Shown piece by piece: positions 8,677-15,376 of a stretch of DNA of 23,461 bases. This stretch comes from a virus, in IMG/VR virus record IMGVR_UViG_3300012920_000274, positions 1 to 23,461 of that record, one strand, 5' to 3'. A program made the position numbers and the translations under genes. How positions within the stretch are numbered: position 1 is the first letter of the stretch; each line of letters starts with the position of its first letter. The notes under the pieces were generated by a model. It ran no database searches and was not told the DNA's origin. It saw only the letters and a list, made by a program, of their open reading frames with translations.

Positions 8677-10770
8677 TTAGCCGATTACCTTGTATCGCCT
8701 GAAAAACCGCTTCTCAGAGAAGTCAGACTTAGGCTTTGGCTTAGACTTTTGAGCCGCCAATAAAGCAAGGCCAGAGCTAATCGTAAGGTCAAACTTAGTT
8801 CTCTTGTCAATCTTATATCCAATCCAATCCTCAAGAGTTCTGTTAAGATACATCTTACCCATTTCACCAGTCTCATAGTTGACTCCGACATGGTCGTGAA
8901 TATAGGCTTCAATAGCTTGAGCGTGGGCGTGGATTACATCCTGAGAGTTTGAGGGGATACCCTTGGTCTTTACTTTGATGCTGGCTGAGCTAGAGCTCAA
9001 ATGCTTAGGTCTGTCAAGTAGGTATCCATCGTAACCTCTTGATTCAAAGTACCTTGCGATACCGTACTTATTGTTTTCAATTAAGAGAGGGTATCCGTAG
9101 AAAAAGGCCGCCATAAGACAGTCTTCGTAGAAGATCTTAGCCAGGTCTGGACGAGAAGCATACTCAACAACAAACATGTTTGCTGGCCTACCCATAGAGA
9201 ACTTGTTGTACAAGTGAAGAGCCCCCTTAGAGCCTCTGCCATCTACGGTCGCATCCAAGTCGTATGAGTCAACGCCTCCGCACCCGAACTCCTCAAAGGG
9301 AGGAACCCTTTTGCCTCTCTCCTCTTTCTTGACGTTTCTTTCTCCAGGCTCTGGCATCCAGGCTACACGGAACCTACCGTTGGGATCAGGAGAGAACACA
9401 ACCTCTTCGTCCTTGACCTTCCATACGAAGTTACCACGGACAACGGGGTTTGGGAAGAGCTCATCGTTATGCTCGATCTGCTGATAGATCTTACCAATGT
9501 TAAATATGCTCCCGTCGATACTGTCGCGAAAGGCTTCGTCCTCTGTAAAAGGGAACTGCCTTGTTATTTCGTTCAGCTCTGAGGGGTTTGACTTGAAGGC
9601 TTCTCTTTCGTTCTTCAGGTATTGTTTCGACCCTTGAACAATGTTATCGCCATCAAGACCAGCCACAGGGCTATCAGGATCTTCAACGACGGGGCGTCCA
9701 TGAATGTCAAAAAATCCCTCCAAAGACTCTTGAGCTGGAATGAAGAGTCGATATAGCCCAGACCTAGTTCTACCATTCGCATTCCTCTGACTCGGGTCCG
9801 AATCCTCCCATAGCTCCTTGTACTCTTTTCCGCCCTTGTCCATCGGATTTACTGTACTTCCGACTAGAGCTTTTCCGACGACTCTTCGCCCGACGATCAA
9901 ACACGTCCGTTGAATCCTCCAGGCGTCCCTTATGTCTGTAGGTTTTTCCCATTTTCCAGCCTCATCTAGATACATCAGGTGAAGCTTTTCACCGTCGTAT
10001 GCGTTGTTAGTGGTGTTCTTCCAGTTTATGACCGTATTAAGAGCTTCGCCCTTCTGCGAAGTCTTATTCTTCTTCGTGATTCTCTTACTCGGCTCGCGAA
10101 AAGCCAGCTCCATGCGTGGATTCGTGGTACCATCTTGAATGGGTTTAAAAAAGAAGGGGTAGTGGCGGAACATGTAGACCACCTTCTTCATGAATATATT
10201 CTCTTGAGCGTCCTTACCAGTCTTTGACTGGATGCCAAGGAGCTTGTCCTTGACTTGCGTCGCTTCATCTAGAAGCACAGACGAGCAGATATTCGTGTAC
10301 CCGCTACGTCTGCACTTAGTGTAGAGTTGCCCAATACAACGGGCGTCCGCCTCACACGCAGCCAAATGTACGAAAATATCTCTTTGGAACTCAAGAAAGT
10401 CAGGATACCCGATGTCCATTCGGGTCCACTGGAGCATCATATAGTGCCTCCCCGTAATATATGTAGGGACACCGTCATTGTAAAACCAAAAGCCCTCACG
10501 CCTGCGGCGAAACTCCTCTTCGATATACGGAGAAAACTTCTGTCGAAACTCCCGAGGCATCTCGCTCCACTCATCCATAGACTTAATCCTAGACAGCTCC
10601 TCTGGCATAGGTGGGCGCGTCCACACCTGCAAGTGGTTTGGCTCTCCATATCCTGCAATCTCCTTCTTGGGAGGCTGAGCGGGAAGAAGAATGACCAGCC
10701 CACCAAGCTCGATAGTTTCACCTTCCGAACCGTTGGGGCAAATCTTGATAATGTCCTCATCAGTAGACAC
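8677..10770 (-). CDS. terL: Terminase large subunit (packaging ATPase/nuclease)
   Basis: A 697-residue protein that would pump DNA into the capsid and cut concatemers. The adenine-side region FWFYNDGVPTYITGRHYMML (94-113) is typical of crAss-like and related TerL. The Walker A equivalent is TKCRRSGYTN (151-160): a deviant P-loop with Tyr where Lys is usual after Gly and basic residues upstream. Walker B is LHLMYLDE (263-270) with the catalytic Glu, followed by a GSTVNP coupling motif (304-309). The nuclease domain starts around GCGGVDSYDLDA (497-508), with the first metal-binding Asp at 501. It starts with GTG, overlapping the preceding zinc gene by 11 bases. No small terminase was recognised nearby. 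Confidence 0.93.
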   Translation of the reverse strand: MSTDEDIIKICPNGSEGETIELGGLVILLPAQPPKKEIAGYGEPNHLQVWTRPPMPEELSRIKSMDEWSEMPREFRQKFSPYIEEEFRRRREGFWFYNDGVPTYITGRHYMMLQWTRMDIGYPDFLEFQRDIFVHLAACEADARCIGQLYTKCRRSGYTNICSSVLLDEATQVKDKLLGIQSKTGKDAQENIFMKKVVYMFRHYPFFFKPIQDGTTNPRMELAFREPSKRITKKNKTSQKGEALNTVINWKNTTNNAYDGEKLHLMYLDEAGKWEKPTDIRDAWRIQRTCLIVGRRVVGKALVGSTVNPMDKGGKEYKELWEDSDPSQRNANGRTRSGLYRLFIPAQESLEGFFDIHGRPVVEDPDSPVAGLDGDNIVQGSKQYLKNEREAFKSNPSELNEITRQFPFTEDEAFRDSIDGSIFNIGKIYQQIEHNDELFPNPVVRGNFVWKVKDEEVVFSPDPNGRFRVAWMPEPGERNVKKEERGKRVPPFEEFGCGGVDSYDLDATVDGRGSKGALHLYNKFSMGRPANMFVVEYASRPDLAKIFYEDCLMAAFFYGYPLLIENNKYGIARYFESRGYDGYLLDRPKHLSSSSASIKVKTKGIPSNSQDVIHAHAQAIEAYIHDHVGVNYETGEMGKMYLNRTLEDWIGYKIDKRTKFDLTISSGLALLAAQKSKPKPKSDFSEKRFFRRYKVIG

Positions 10771-10942
10771 GACCGTGACTATCTCTTCTAAATGATGGTA
10801 CTCCTGTCTTTGGATCTTTCAGACCCATGTACTTACCACAAGGGCACTGAATGTTGTGCTGAGCCTTCCCATCAATCATCTTGATAGAAACCCCAGTCTT
10901 TGATTCTTCGTGCTCTGAACAGTCGCAAATGTAATTAGCCAT
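10760..10942 (-). CDS. Small zinc-ribbon-like protein
   Basis: A 60-residue protein with paired Cys motifs CDC (6-8) and CPCG (33-36), and a C-terminal YMGLKDPKTGVPSFRRDSHG. The pattern of two Cys clusters followed by P-K-[TS]-G-x-P-S occurs in small phage proteins encoded next to terminase. Metal binding is likely; a role in packaging is only suggested by position. Its 3' end overlaps the terminase GTG start by 11 bases, which implies coupling. The ATG has an A/T-rich leader (ATTCAATAAAC) and lies 14 bases after the tRNA gene. Confidence 0.75.
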   Translation of the reverse strand: MANYICDCSEHEESKTGVSIKMIDGKAQHNIQCPCGKYMGLKDPKTGVPSFRRDSHGRVY

Positions 10943-10956
10943 GTTTATTGAATTAG

Positions 10957-11030
10957 TACGCCCGACAGGATTCGAACCTGTGACCGTCTGCTTAGAAGGC
11001 AGATGCTCTATCCAACTGAGCTACGGGCGC
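10957..11030 (-). tRNA. tRNA-Arg (anticodon UCU)
   Basis: Complete 74-base cloverleaf on the minus strand: acceptor GCGCCCG pairing with CGGGCGT, D arm GCTC/GAGC, anticodon stem TCTGC/GCAGA with loop CTTCTAA (anticodon TCT), five-base variable loop, T arm ACAGG-TTCGAAT-CCTGT, discriminator A. The 3' CCA is not encoded (genome has CTA). It would read AGA/AGG Arg codons. It sits inside the packaging operon between the mini-lipoprotein and the zinc gene and is probably cut from that transcript. Confidence 0.97.
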
Positions 11031-11036
11031 AGCCCT

Positions 11037-11192
11037 TTAGTCGCAGTCAAAGCAACCCAGGCTCCCCACATCGGGAAAGTCTGGGCCCTGCTTGTTCCAG
11101 TTGTGATACCTGTGGTGCTTTTTTACCGTAGTGTTTGAAGCGCAACCAGCGAAAAGAAATGAAATTGAGATTAAAATAAGAATGTACTTCAT
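11037..11192 (-). CDS. Phage mini-lipoprotein (51 aa)
   Basis: Starting at ATG 11192, overlapping the previous stop as ATGA, the minus strand encodes MKYILILISISFLFAGCASN and a polar tail ending GSLGCFDCD. Met-Lys, a hydrophobic stretch and the lipobox F-A-G-C (Cys 17) make a textbook type II signal peptide, so the product should be a lipid-anchored outer-membrane or periplasmic peptide of about 35 residues with a C-terminal CxxC. Possible roles are an outer-membrane spanin-like lysis protein or superinfection exclusion; the sequence does not decide. The gene ends 7 bases before the tRNA. Confidence 0.8.
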   Translation of the reverse strand: MKYILILISISFLFAGCASNTTVKKHHRYHNWNKQGPDFPDVGSLGCFDCD

Positions 11193-11770
11193 GATCGCAA
11201 GTTAGAACGAAGAGCTTTTAAAAACAAGCGTTTTTGCTTTTTATCCATATCCCCTTCGCTCATGGCTTTTCTGAGAAGTCTTAGATTAGTGTTGGTTCTG
11301 CCTTCTGGAAGTGCGTCCAGATCCTTGCGGATATCATCAAACGACTTGCTAAAGTCAACGGCCTGAGCCTCTGGAGACTTCACTGCTGAGCTTACAATAG
11401 CCTCGAACTCCTTGGGGTCGTCAACCATATACTTGAGAGGACTGAAGCCATCCTTGCTAAGTCCGTCGTAGGTTTCCTGAGACATTCTTCTTCCTACAAC
11501 ACTAGCAGCTCTTCTTGTGCGGCGGTCTTGAGCCCTAGGCTCGAAGCCAAGCTTCTGAGCGATAGGACCGTACTGTTGAGCGTGAGTCATTTCGTGCTCT
11601 AGCACAGAGTCGTCTGCCCCAGGGAACATAATAACGTCTCTGGTTTTTGGGTCAAAGGCTCCAGAAGGCTTGAATCCGTGCTGATGGAGCATAGTCAAGA
11701 GATCCTTTGTCGTTGCTTTTCTGACGTTGGTATTCTCTCTCCTCTTTCTATGTCTTCTTTTTGGCTTCAT
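11189..11770 (-). CDS. Putative HExxH zinc metallopeptidase
   Basis: A 193-residue protein with a basic N-terminus (KPKRRHRKRRE) and the zinc-peptidase signature VLEHEMTHAQQYG, where His59, Glu60 and His63 form HExxH. The preceding strand RDVIMFPGADDS is the usual edge strand before such a helix. The third zinc ligand is uncertain. The C-terminal half is helical and charged. Similar 'LxHELTHxxQ' proteins occur in virion gene blocks of environmental phages; prohead maturation protease or entry enzyme are both possible. It is joined to neighbours by ATGA overlaps on both sides. Confidence 0.75.
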   Translation of the reverse strand: MKPKRRHRKRRENTNVRKATTKDLLTMLHQHGFKPSGAFDPKTRDVIMFPGADDSVLEHEMTHAQQYGPIAQKLGFEPRAQDRRTRRAASVVGRRMSQETYDGLSKDGFSPLKYMVDDPKEFEAIVSSAVKSPEAQAVDFSKSFDDIRKDLDALPEGRTNTNLRLLRKAMSEGDMDKKQKRLFLKALRSNLRS

Positions 11771-11994
11771 CGACTTCTTCTGACTTTAGGCCTGTTATTA
11801 GCTCGATTAACACTAGCTGATTGAGGCTTTGTTTTGTCAGAAGCGCCAACGTGAGCTTCATCAAGTCCATCTCCGTTGCCGTAAGTACCCTTACGTCTAT
11901 TGATCTTGTTGAGCTTGGCTCTGTAACGTTTGGCCTTGCCACCAGATCCGTATTTCCTGTATTCTTGCTTGTAGTCGCGCTTCTTGACCCGCAT
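11767..11994 (-). CDS. Small basic phage protein with GNGDG motif
   Basis: A 75-residue very basic protein: MRVKKRDYKQEYRKYGSGGK, then KAKRYRAKLNKINRRKG, then YGNGDGLDEAH and ASVNRANNRPKVRRSR. The 'DYKxEY...KxYRAxLN...KGTYGNGDGxDxxH...NR' pattern is recurrent in marine phages and vaguely recalls a degenerate HNH-type fold, but no catalytic His pair is evident. The frame stays open to a TTG at 12000, but ATG 11994 is preferred. That ATG is only 3 bases after a TATATTTG box. The stop overlaps the next start (ATGA). Confidence 0.75.
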   Translation of the reverse strand: MRVKKRDYKQEYRKYGSGGKAKRYRAKLNKINRRKGTYGNGDGLDEAHVGASDKTKPQSASVNRANNRPKVRRSR

Positions 11995-11997
11995 ACG

Positions 11998-12005
11998 CAA
12001 ATATA
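11998..12005 (-). promoter_or_regulatory. Candidate -7 promoter box next to a start codon
   Basis: TATATTTG on the minus strand in the short gap after the glycosyltransferase gene, followed by CGT and ATG. No alternative downstream Met exists near the start of the gene, so a transcript from this box would be leaderless. Confidence 0.5.
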
Positions 12006-12006
12006 A

Positions 12007-12858
12007 TCACATCTGATTATTGTATGCTTTGTCGAAGTATTTGATGGTTTCCTTACCCAGCTCTGGCGTCGTTCGGTTGATCGTGCCTAGAGGCTGAACG
12101 TTTGAGTTCTGAGTGTTTACGTCAAGAACATGTGTAGCCATCTTATCTTGTAAAGGAGACTTATCAAAGGATGCAACGACAATACCGATGCCCTTCTCAG
12201 AGAGATATCCACTCAAGAAGATGTCGTCTACAAAGAAGGCTGACACCTCTGGGAAGTCTTCGTTTTCAGACTTGTAGTCGAACACATCGTGATCAAAGTA
12301 AGAGGGTCTATACGCCACCGCTCCAGTACCGAAGAGAACGTCGACGCGCTTTACGCTAGACTCATCAGCCCCGCTGTAGATGCGCTCAAGGATCCCGTTG
12401 TTCTTGTCTGTGTGGAAGGGGTGGTCTTCATCAACCATGTAGATACGAGACCCCTTTCTGCACACCACAACGCCACATTCGATGAGGTCTGATGATAGTA
12501 GATTGGTGATCGTGTCGGCATTATACCTCTTGTCGTCATCAAAAGTAATGATGATGGGCTCCCTGTCCTCCGTGTAGTCAAGGTCGATCTCTCTTTTCAG
12601 GACGCCAAGAATCTTCGTGGCAGGACCATAGTCTTCATCGCAGTGAAGGAGGGTGATCTTTCCTTCGTCTGACAGCTTCTTGACTTCGTCGCTTAACTCG
12701 TAGTCCTTCTCCTCTCTAATTGAGTGAGTAGGGATAGAGAGTACAACCTCGTCAGGCTTGATGGTTTGATTAAGGATGGATTCGATCGTGACATGGACGT
12801 GCTCCATTCTCGACGGGATGGTGGTCAACGTGGCGATGACCTTTCTTTTGTTGTGCAT
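12007..12858 (-). CDS. Glycosyltransferase, GT-A fold (family 2-like)
   Basis: A protein of 283 residues from the chosen start. It opens with the nucleotide-binding strand KVIATLTTIPSR, continues with SILNQTIKPDEVVLSIP, and has an acidic metal-binding motif in PIIITFDDDKRYN (DxD type), then VLFGTGAVAYRPSYFD and FVDDIFLSGYL, where the second DD is the likely acceptor/catalytic site. These are the ordered motifs of inverting GT-A transferases; the sugar and acceptor are unknown. It may modify virion proteins, phage DNA or host surface glycans. The frame opens at an ATG at 12912, but ATG 12858 is preferred because it puts the first strand near the N-terminus and has the A/T-rich leader seen elsewhere. 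Confidence 0.82.
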   Translation of the reverse strand: MHNKRKVIATLTTIPSRMEHVHVTIESILNQTIKPDEVVLSIPTHSIREEKDYELSDEVKKLSDEGKITLLHCDEDYGPATKILGVLKREIDLDYTEDREPIIITFDDDKRYNADTITNLLSSDLIECGVVVCRKGSRIYMVDEDHPFHTDKNNGILERIYSGADESSVKRVDVLFGTGAVAYRPSYFDHDVFDYKSENEDFPEVSAFFVDDIFLSGYLSEKGIGIVVASFDKSPLQDKMATHVLDVNTQNSNVQPLGTINRTTPELGKETIKYFDKAYNNQM

Positions 12859-12892
12859 TATACTGTATTTAAAAAGTGGCCACATATATGGC

Positions 12893-13036
12893 TTAATCTT
12901 CGAACTCGTCATTCCAGGACTCGTCCCAGAACTTAAAATCTGTCTTATTCATCTGATATACAATCTCTTTCCAGTTATTTAGAGAATCTTTCAGCGAAAC
13001 CTCCGCTATAGTCTTTTGCGTCTTCGATTTCTCCAT
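12893..13036 (-). CDS. Small acidic protein overlapping the previous gene (47 aa)
   Basis: A 47-residue ORF from ATG 13036 to TAA 12893: MEKSKTQKTIAEVSLKDSLN, followed by NWKEIVYQMNKTDFKFWDES and WNDEFED. It overlaps the last 62 bases of the gene at 12975-13265 in another frame. The N-terminus is basic and the C-terminus acidic and Trp-rich, not what a random shadow usually gives. It fills the 116-base stretch between that gene's stop and the chosen glycosyltransferase start. No family is recognised. Confidence 0.6.
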   Translation of the reverse strand: MEKSKTQKTIAEVSLKDSLNNWKEIVYQMNKTDFKFWDESWNDEFED

Positions 13037-13265
13037 TTGTCTGTAGATCTTTGATCATTTGTTCCAACCGCTGTCTTTCGATAATTAGCTCCTTGCAGTC
13101 AGTAGCGGTCTGTTTGATCGACTGCAATTCTGCTTTCCTGGCAGCGCCTCCAGCTTCTGGATCAACAGGCTTCTTCACCTCGTCAATCATGTTGTTGATG
13201 GCTGCCTCCATAGAGATCATGAGGCGCTTCGCCGCCTCTACTGTTGTGAACTTAGGCTTCGGCAT
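12975..13265 (-). CDS. Small helical protein (hypothetical, 96 aa)
   Basis: A 96-residue, mostly helical protein with heptad-like spacing (MISMEAAINNMIDEVKKP, then ELQSIKQTATDCKELIIERQ and RLEQMIKDLQ), so a coiled-coil oligomer is likely. The C-terminus GGFAERFSK is soluble. No enzymatic motif is seen. The start overlaps the end of the GroES-like gene by 14 bases, so the two are likely co-translated. Its role is unknown; scaffold or adaptor is possible. Confidence 0.75.
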   Translation of the reverse strand: MPKPKFTTVEAAKRLMISMEAAINNMIDEVKKPVDPEAGGAARKAELQSIKQTATDCKELIIERQRLEQMIKDLQTNGEIEDAKDYSGGFAERFSK

Positions 13266-13842
13266 AGAGAAGGTCTTCTACTCTTGTTCTGTAGTACTCC
13301 TTTCCATCAATGGTGATGCGATAATCTCTATTCTCCTTGAATCCAACGATGTCACCCTTCTTAGCTCCGATGTCGTGAAGCTCTTGTGAGTCAAATGCAA
13401 CACGGGCCTTTGTGGGGAGCTTCTCTTTAAGGTTGACGATTTCGATAGTATCAGATGATACTTCGTTTTCTTGCTCGACTGGTTCGAGAAGAGCCCAGCC
13501 AAAGAGGGTATGTATGTGTCCACTTTTTTGGCTCTTATATGCGATAGCCTGATTCTGAACAGCGAACTGATCGCTGTAGTTTACGATGTAGTGGTTGTCG
13601 AACCCAGTAAGGACTTGACCTCCTTGCATAACGACAAGGTGATGGAAGTACAGGGTGTCTCCGATCTCCACCCCCGTGTCATACTTGAACGGGGCAGCTA
13701 CGACGGGACCCTCTGTCACTCGATAGTCGAACTCAGAGTTCTCAAACTTTGTCTCAATAAACAATTCAAGACCGCTCTCAGTCTTGATTGTATCGTTAAT
13801 GGGCTTCTCTAGCTCAACAACGAAGAAATTGAATGTCTTCAT
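13252..13842 (-). CDS. Duplicated GroES-like (Cpn10-fold) protein
   Basis: A 196-residue protein that reads as two co-chaperonin-type beta barrels. The first half contains VTEGPVVAAPFKYDTGVEIG, then GDTLYFHHLVV, the G-x-x-V-x-x-P...GD-x-V/L pattern of Cpn10. The second half contains LHDIGAKKGDIVGFKENRDY and YRITIDGKEYYRTRVEDLLY, matching the GroES C-terminal 'GDIV...IDGxEY...R..DIL' strands. Phage co-chaperonins such as T4 Gp31 replace GroES for capsid protein folding; here two barrels seem fused, with a loop of about 25 acidic residues between them. The mobile loop is not clearly recognisable. It is ATGA-coupled to the next gene. Confidence 0.65.
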   Translation of the reverse strand: MKTFNFFVVELEKPINDTIKTESGLELFIETKFENSEFDYRVTEGPVVAAPFKYDTGVEIGDTLYFHHLVVMQGGQVLTGFDNHYIVNYSDQFAVQNQAIAYKSQKSGHIHTLFGWALLEPVEQENEVSSDTIEIVNLKEKLPTKARVAFDSQELHDIGAKKGDIVGFKENRDYRITIDGKEYYRTRVEDLLYAEA

Positions 13843-13997
13843 TTCTTGTACGGGACAGCCTTGTTTAATGCTTCTTTTCTTGCCTTACAGCCACAGTCTT
13901 TGCCTGTTGCTTTCGAGGCTGCATCAACGATGGCCTTGATTCCCGTAGCCTTGGTGATCTTCTCGATAGAGTCACCCAAACCTTTGCTCTTGCTCAT
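13839..13997 (-). CDS. Conserved small phage protein, DCGC type (52 aa)
   Basis: From ATG 13997: MSKSKGLGDSIEKITKATGI, then a basic helical middle and KDCGCKARKEALNKAVPYKK. I recognise the 'SKGLGDxIEKxTxATGI...DCGCxxRKExLN' pattern as a very widespread small protein of marine phages; its function is unknown. The C-x-C pair and basic C-terminus suggest metal or nucleic-acid binding. The frame continues upstream to 14054 but would overlap the previous gene's end, and ATG 13997 has an A/T-rich leader (CTAAAATTTTTAATC). Its stop overlaps the GroES-like gene start. Confidence 0.85.
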   Translation of the reverse strand: MSKSKGLGDSIEKITKATGIKAIVDAASKATGKDCGCKARKEALNKAVPYKK

Positions 13998-14008
13998 GAT
14001 TAAAAATT

Positions 14009-14236
14009 TTAGTCGTATTCGATTAGGCAGGGCATTTCGTTGACAGACTTCCATAGAAGCTGTCCGTCTTCCCTTTGCAAATATACAAGATATCTGCTTT
14101 GATTGTAGCGCACCATTGACTCTTCGTCGTACACGATAGCACTAACCTCACCGCCCCCAGCTCTCATTCCGACGTAATAAGCCATGGCATCCTTAGGATC
14201 TCTCCCAATAACGATTTTTCTAATAACCCCCTCCAC
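14009..14236 (-). CDS. Small conserved phage protein (hypothetical, 75 aa)
   Basis: The recognisable part is IRKIVIGRDPKDAMAYYVGM, a Gly-rich GGGEVSAIVYDE segment, then YLVYLQREDGQLLWKSVNEM and PCLIEYD. It is compact, mixed alpha/beta. The same layout ('RKIVLGxDPKDAxAYxVG...LWKSIxxxPVxxEYD') occurs in environmental phages, without known function. The reading frame is open upstream to 14455, but that part is an out-of-frame shadow of the CxxC gene. Likely starts are GTG 14236, overlapping the previous stop by 17 bases, or ATT 14224. I chose GTG. Confidence 0.7.
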   Translation of the reverse strand: MEGVIRKIVIGRDPKDAMAYYVGMRAGGGEVSAIVYDEESMVRYNQSRYLVYLQREDGQLLWKSVNEMPCLIEYD

Positions 14237-14657
14237 TTGATATATTTGTTTGAGTAGGCGGTGGAGTGTTGTTATTGTTGTTGTTCTGGTTGGAGTATTG
14301 CTGTCTCCGTTGCCTGTTTGACTGAACGTTTCTTTTTCTTCTCTCAGAGAGCAACTTGAAGTTTCTTCTCTTTCTTTCTCCAATCCTGTAGTGGCCCCCA
14401 CTGGTTTTCGTAGAGAACTCAAGAGGCTCTTGAGGCTTTTCCTGGTTAGGGGCAAACTTCAAAATCTTCTCAGACTTGTCTACCCACTTGGCGCACAAGT
14501 ATGAAGGCCTAACCTTTGCGCCCCTCCAGAACTGACATTTGCCACCAGATTTGTAAAAGATGCAGTTGCCGCAGTTTTTTGCGTTCGTAGGGGCCTTCTT
14601 GTAACCTTTTGGAAGGCGACCATCAATAGGCTTCCTGTCTCTGTACTTTCTGGCCAT
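14220..14657 (-). CDS. Cys-cluster protein with Asn/Gln-rich tail
   Basis: A 145-residue basic protein. The N-terminal half has NCGNCIFYKSGGKCQFW and then SYLCAKW, a C-x-x-C...C...C arrangement that should bind zinc or an Fe-S cluster; 'CxxCxF...G.CxxW...V....xCxxW' resembles high-potential iron-sulfur and related small-cluster proteins. The C-terminal 60 residues are low complexity: basic (RRKRNVQSNRQRRQQ), then a run of six Asn, Pro and Gly, so disordered. ATGA overlap couples it to the gene upstream. Function is unknown. Confidence 0.75.
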   Translation of the reverse strand: MARKYRDRKPIDGRLPKGYKKAPTNAKNCGNCIFYKSGGKCQFWRGAKVRPSYLCAKWVDKSEKILKFAPNQEKPQEPLEFSTKTSGGHYRIGERKRRNFKLLSERRKRNVQSNRQRRQQYSNQNNNNNNTPPPTQTNISSGGGY

Positions 14658-14944
14658 CAGTTAAGAGAGATGTCTAAACCACCCAAGAGGTCGCTAAGAT
14701 CTGGTCCTGGATCGCAAGTTTCCTTAACGAACTCCAGGATAGCGTCAAGCTGCTCATGGTCTTGGATGTCATACTTATACATTGCAGTCAAATTGAGGTC
14801 GCCATTGTTTGACTCAGAGGCCAACCCAGCTACAAATATAGAAACAAAATCTTGCCTCACATCGTACTGGTCGATCAAGTCATCCATCTTTTGAGCTAGT
14901 TCTCTCATCTCAAACAAGAAATCGGTTTTATCTTTGTTACTCAT
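14657..14944 (-). CDS. Small acidic protein (hypothetical, 95 aa)
   Basis: A 95-residue acidic protein with an N-terminal helix (FLFEMRELAQKMDDLIDQYD), a strand pair (FVSIFVAGLASE; LNLTAMYKYDI) and an acidic C-terminus (CDPGPDLSDLLGGLDISLN). No signal peptide, membrane segment or catalytic motif. It is the first gene of its minus-strand run, opposite the plus-strand winged-helix gene, with only 12 bases between start codons. The stop overlaps the next start (ATGA). Confidence 0.75.
   Translation of the reverse strand: MSNKDKTDFLFEMRELAQKMDDLIDQYDVRQDFVSIFVAGLASESNNGDLNLTAMYKYDIQDHEQLDAILEFVKETCDPGPDLSDLLGGLDISLN
14929..14936 (+). promoter_or_regulatory. Candidate -7 promoter box for the winged-helix gene
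   Basis: Plus-strand TATCTTTG matches TAnnTTTG and lies 20 bases before the ATG at 14957, a good distance for a short leader. It falls in the start of the divergent gene. No clear -33 element. Confidence 0.4.
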
Positions 14945-14956
14945 AGTTCAATAGTT

Positions 14957-15376
14957 ATGGCCAGAAGTAAGGTATCAAGGAAAAAGATGTTCCGTGATTT
15001 TGCTTATCAAGATACGAAAAGTATTGGTAGGAACTATCTCAAGAATCTTAAGCAGTGTAGACGAGAGTACAGGAAAGAAGACCTCTCTTTCGCAGAGCTA
15101 GAGGTACTCTTGTGGGCTTACGACCTACAGTTCTTTACGCTCAAGTGGGCTGCAGAGCAGCTCGGCCTGAATGAAAACAACTTTGGCAACAGGTACGTAT
15201 ACCCCCTGATGAACAAGGGATACATATACAAGCACTTCGATAAGCTCACCCCGTCAGATACGTACGAGGATCACCTATTCAGAGATGAAACTAAGTACAA
15301 CTACAGGGTGAGATATGCCATAACGCAAAAAGCCCGAATCAAAGTTCAGGCTTTTTACAGAAAATTAGAAGTCTAA
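14957..15376 (+). CDS. Winged helix-turn-helix (MarR-like) regulator
   Basis: A 139-residue basic protein and the only gene on the plus strand in the first 20 kb. After a basic N-terminus (residues 1-35) comes the fold: LSFAELEVLLWAYDLQFFTL (helix), KWAAEQLGLNENNFGNRYVY (helix-turn-helix with recognition helix), PLMNKGYIYKHFDK (helix end and wing strand), then YRVRYAITQKARIKVQAFYR (wing strand and dimer helix). This is the MarR-type order, but without an obvious ligand site. As a lone opposing gene it probably regulates the flanking operons (inference). The start is ATG 14957 with the leader AGTTCAATAGTT. Its last 17 codons contain a terminator for the facing operon. Confidence 0.8.
   Translation: MARSKVSRKKMFRDFAYQDTKSIGRNYLKNLKQCRREYRKEDLSFAELEVLLWAYDLQFFTLKWAAEQLGLNENNFGNRYVYPLMNKGYIYKHFDKLTPSDTYEDHLFRDETKYNYRVRYAITQKARIKVQAFYRKLEV
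15327..15356 (-). terminator. Intrinsic terminator of the facing operon, inside the winged-helix gene
   Basis: The arms AAAAAGCC (15327-15334) and GGCTTTTT (15349-15356) pair perfectly; an inner GAA/TTC pairing extends the stem past one mismatch. On the minus strand it reads as a stem-loop followed by TTTTT, 21 bases after the stop of the gene at 15377-15991, so it should end the operon that begins near 20035. On the plus strand it also has a T-run but would cut the winged-helix mRNA just before its own stop. Confidence 0.7.

Noticed and set aside
10941-11138. Plus-strand ORF of 65 codons beginning MFIELVRPTGFEPVTV
   Set aside because: It is the antisense of tRNA-Arg, a well-known spurious ORF type, and it also covers the mini-lipoprotein gene.
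14078-14085. TATATTTG box on the minus strand
   Set aside because: It lies inside the coding sequence of 14009-14236 (codons for V-Y-L) and no gene starts downstream at a fitting distance. The similar TATATTTG-like sequence near 14835 is also inside a coding region.
14237-14455. N-terminal extension of the gene at 14009-14236
   Set aside because: This part is an out-of-frame reading of the CxxC gene (14220-14657); its Ser/Thr/Arg-rich composition is that of a shadow frame.
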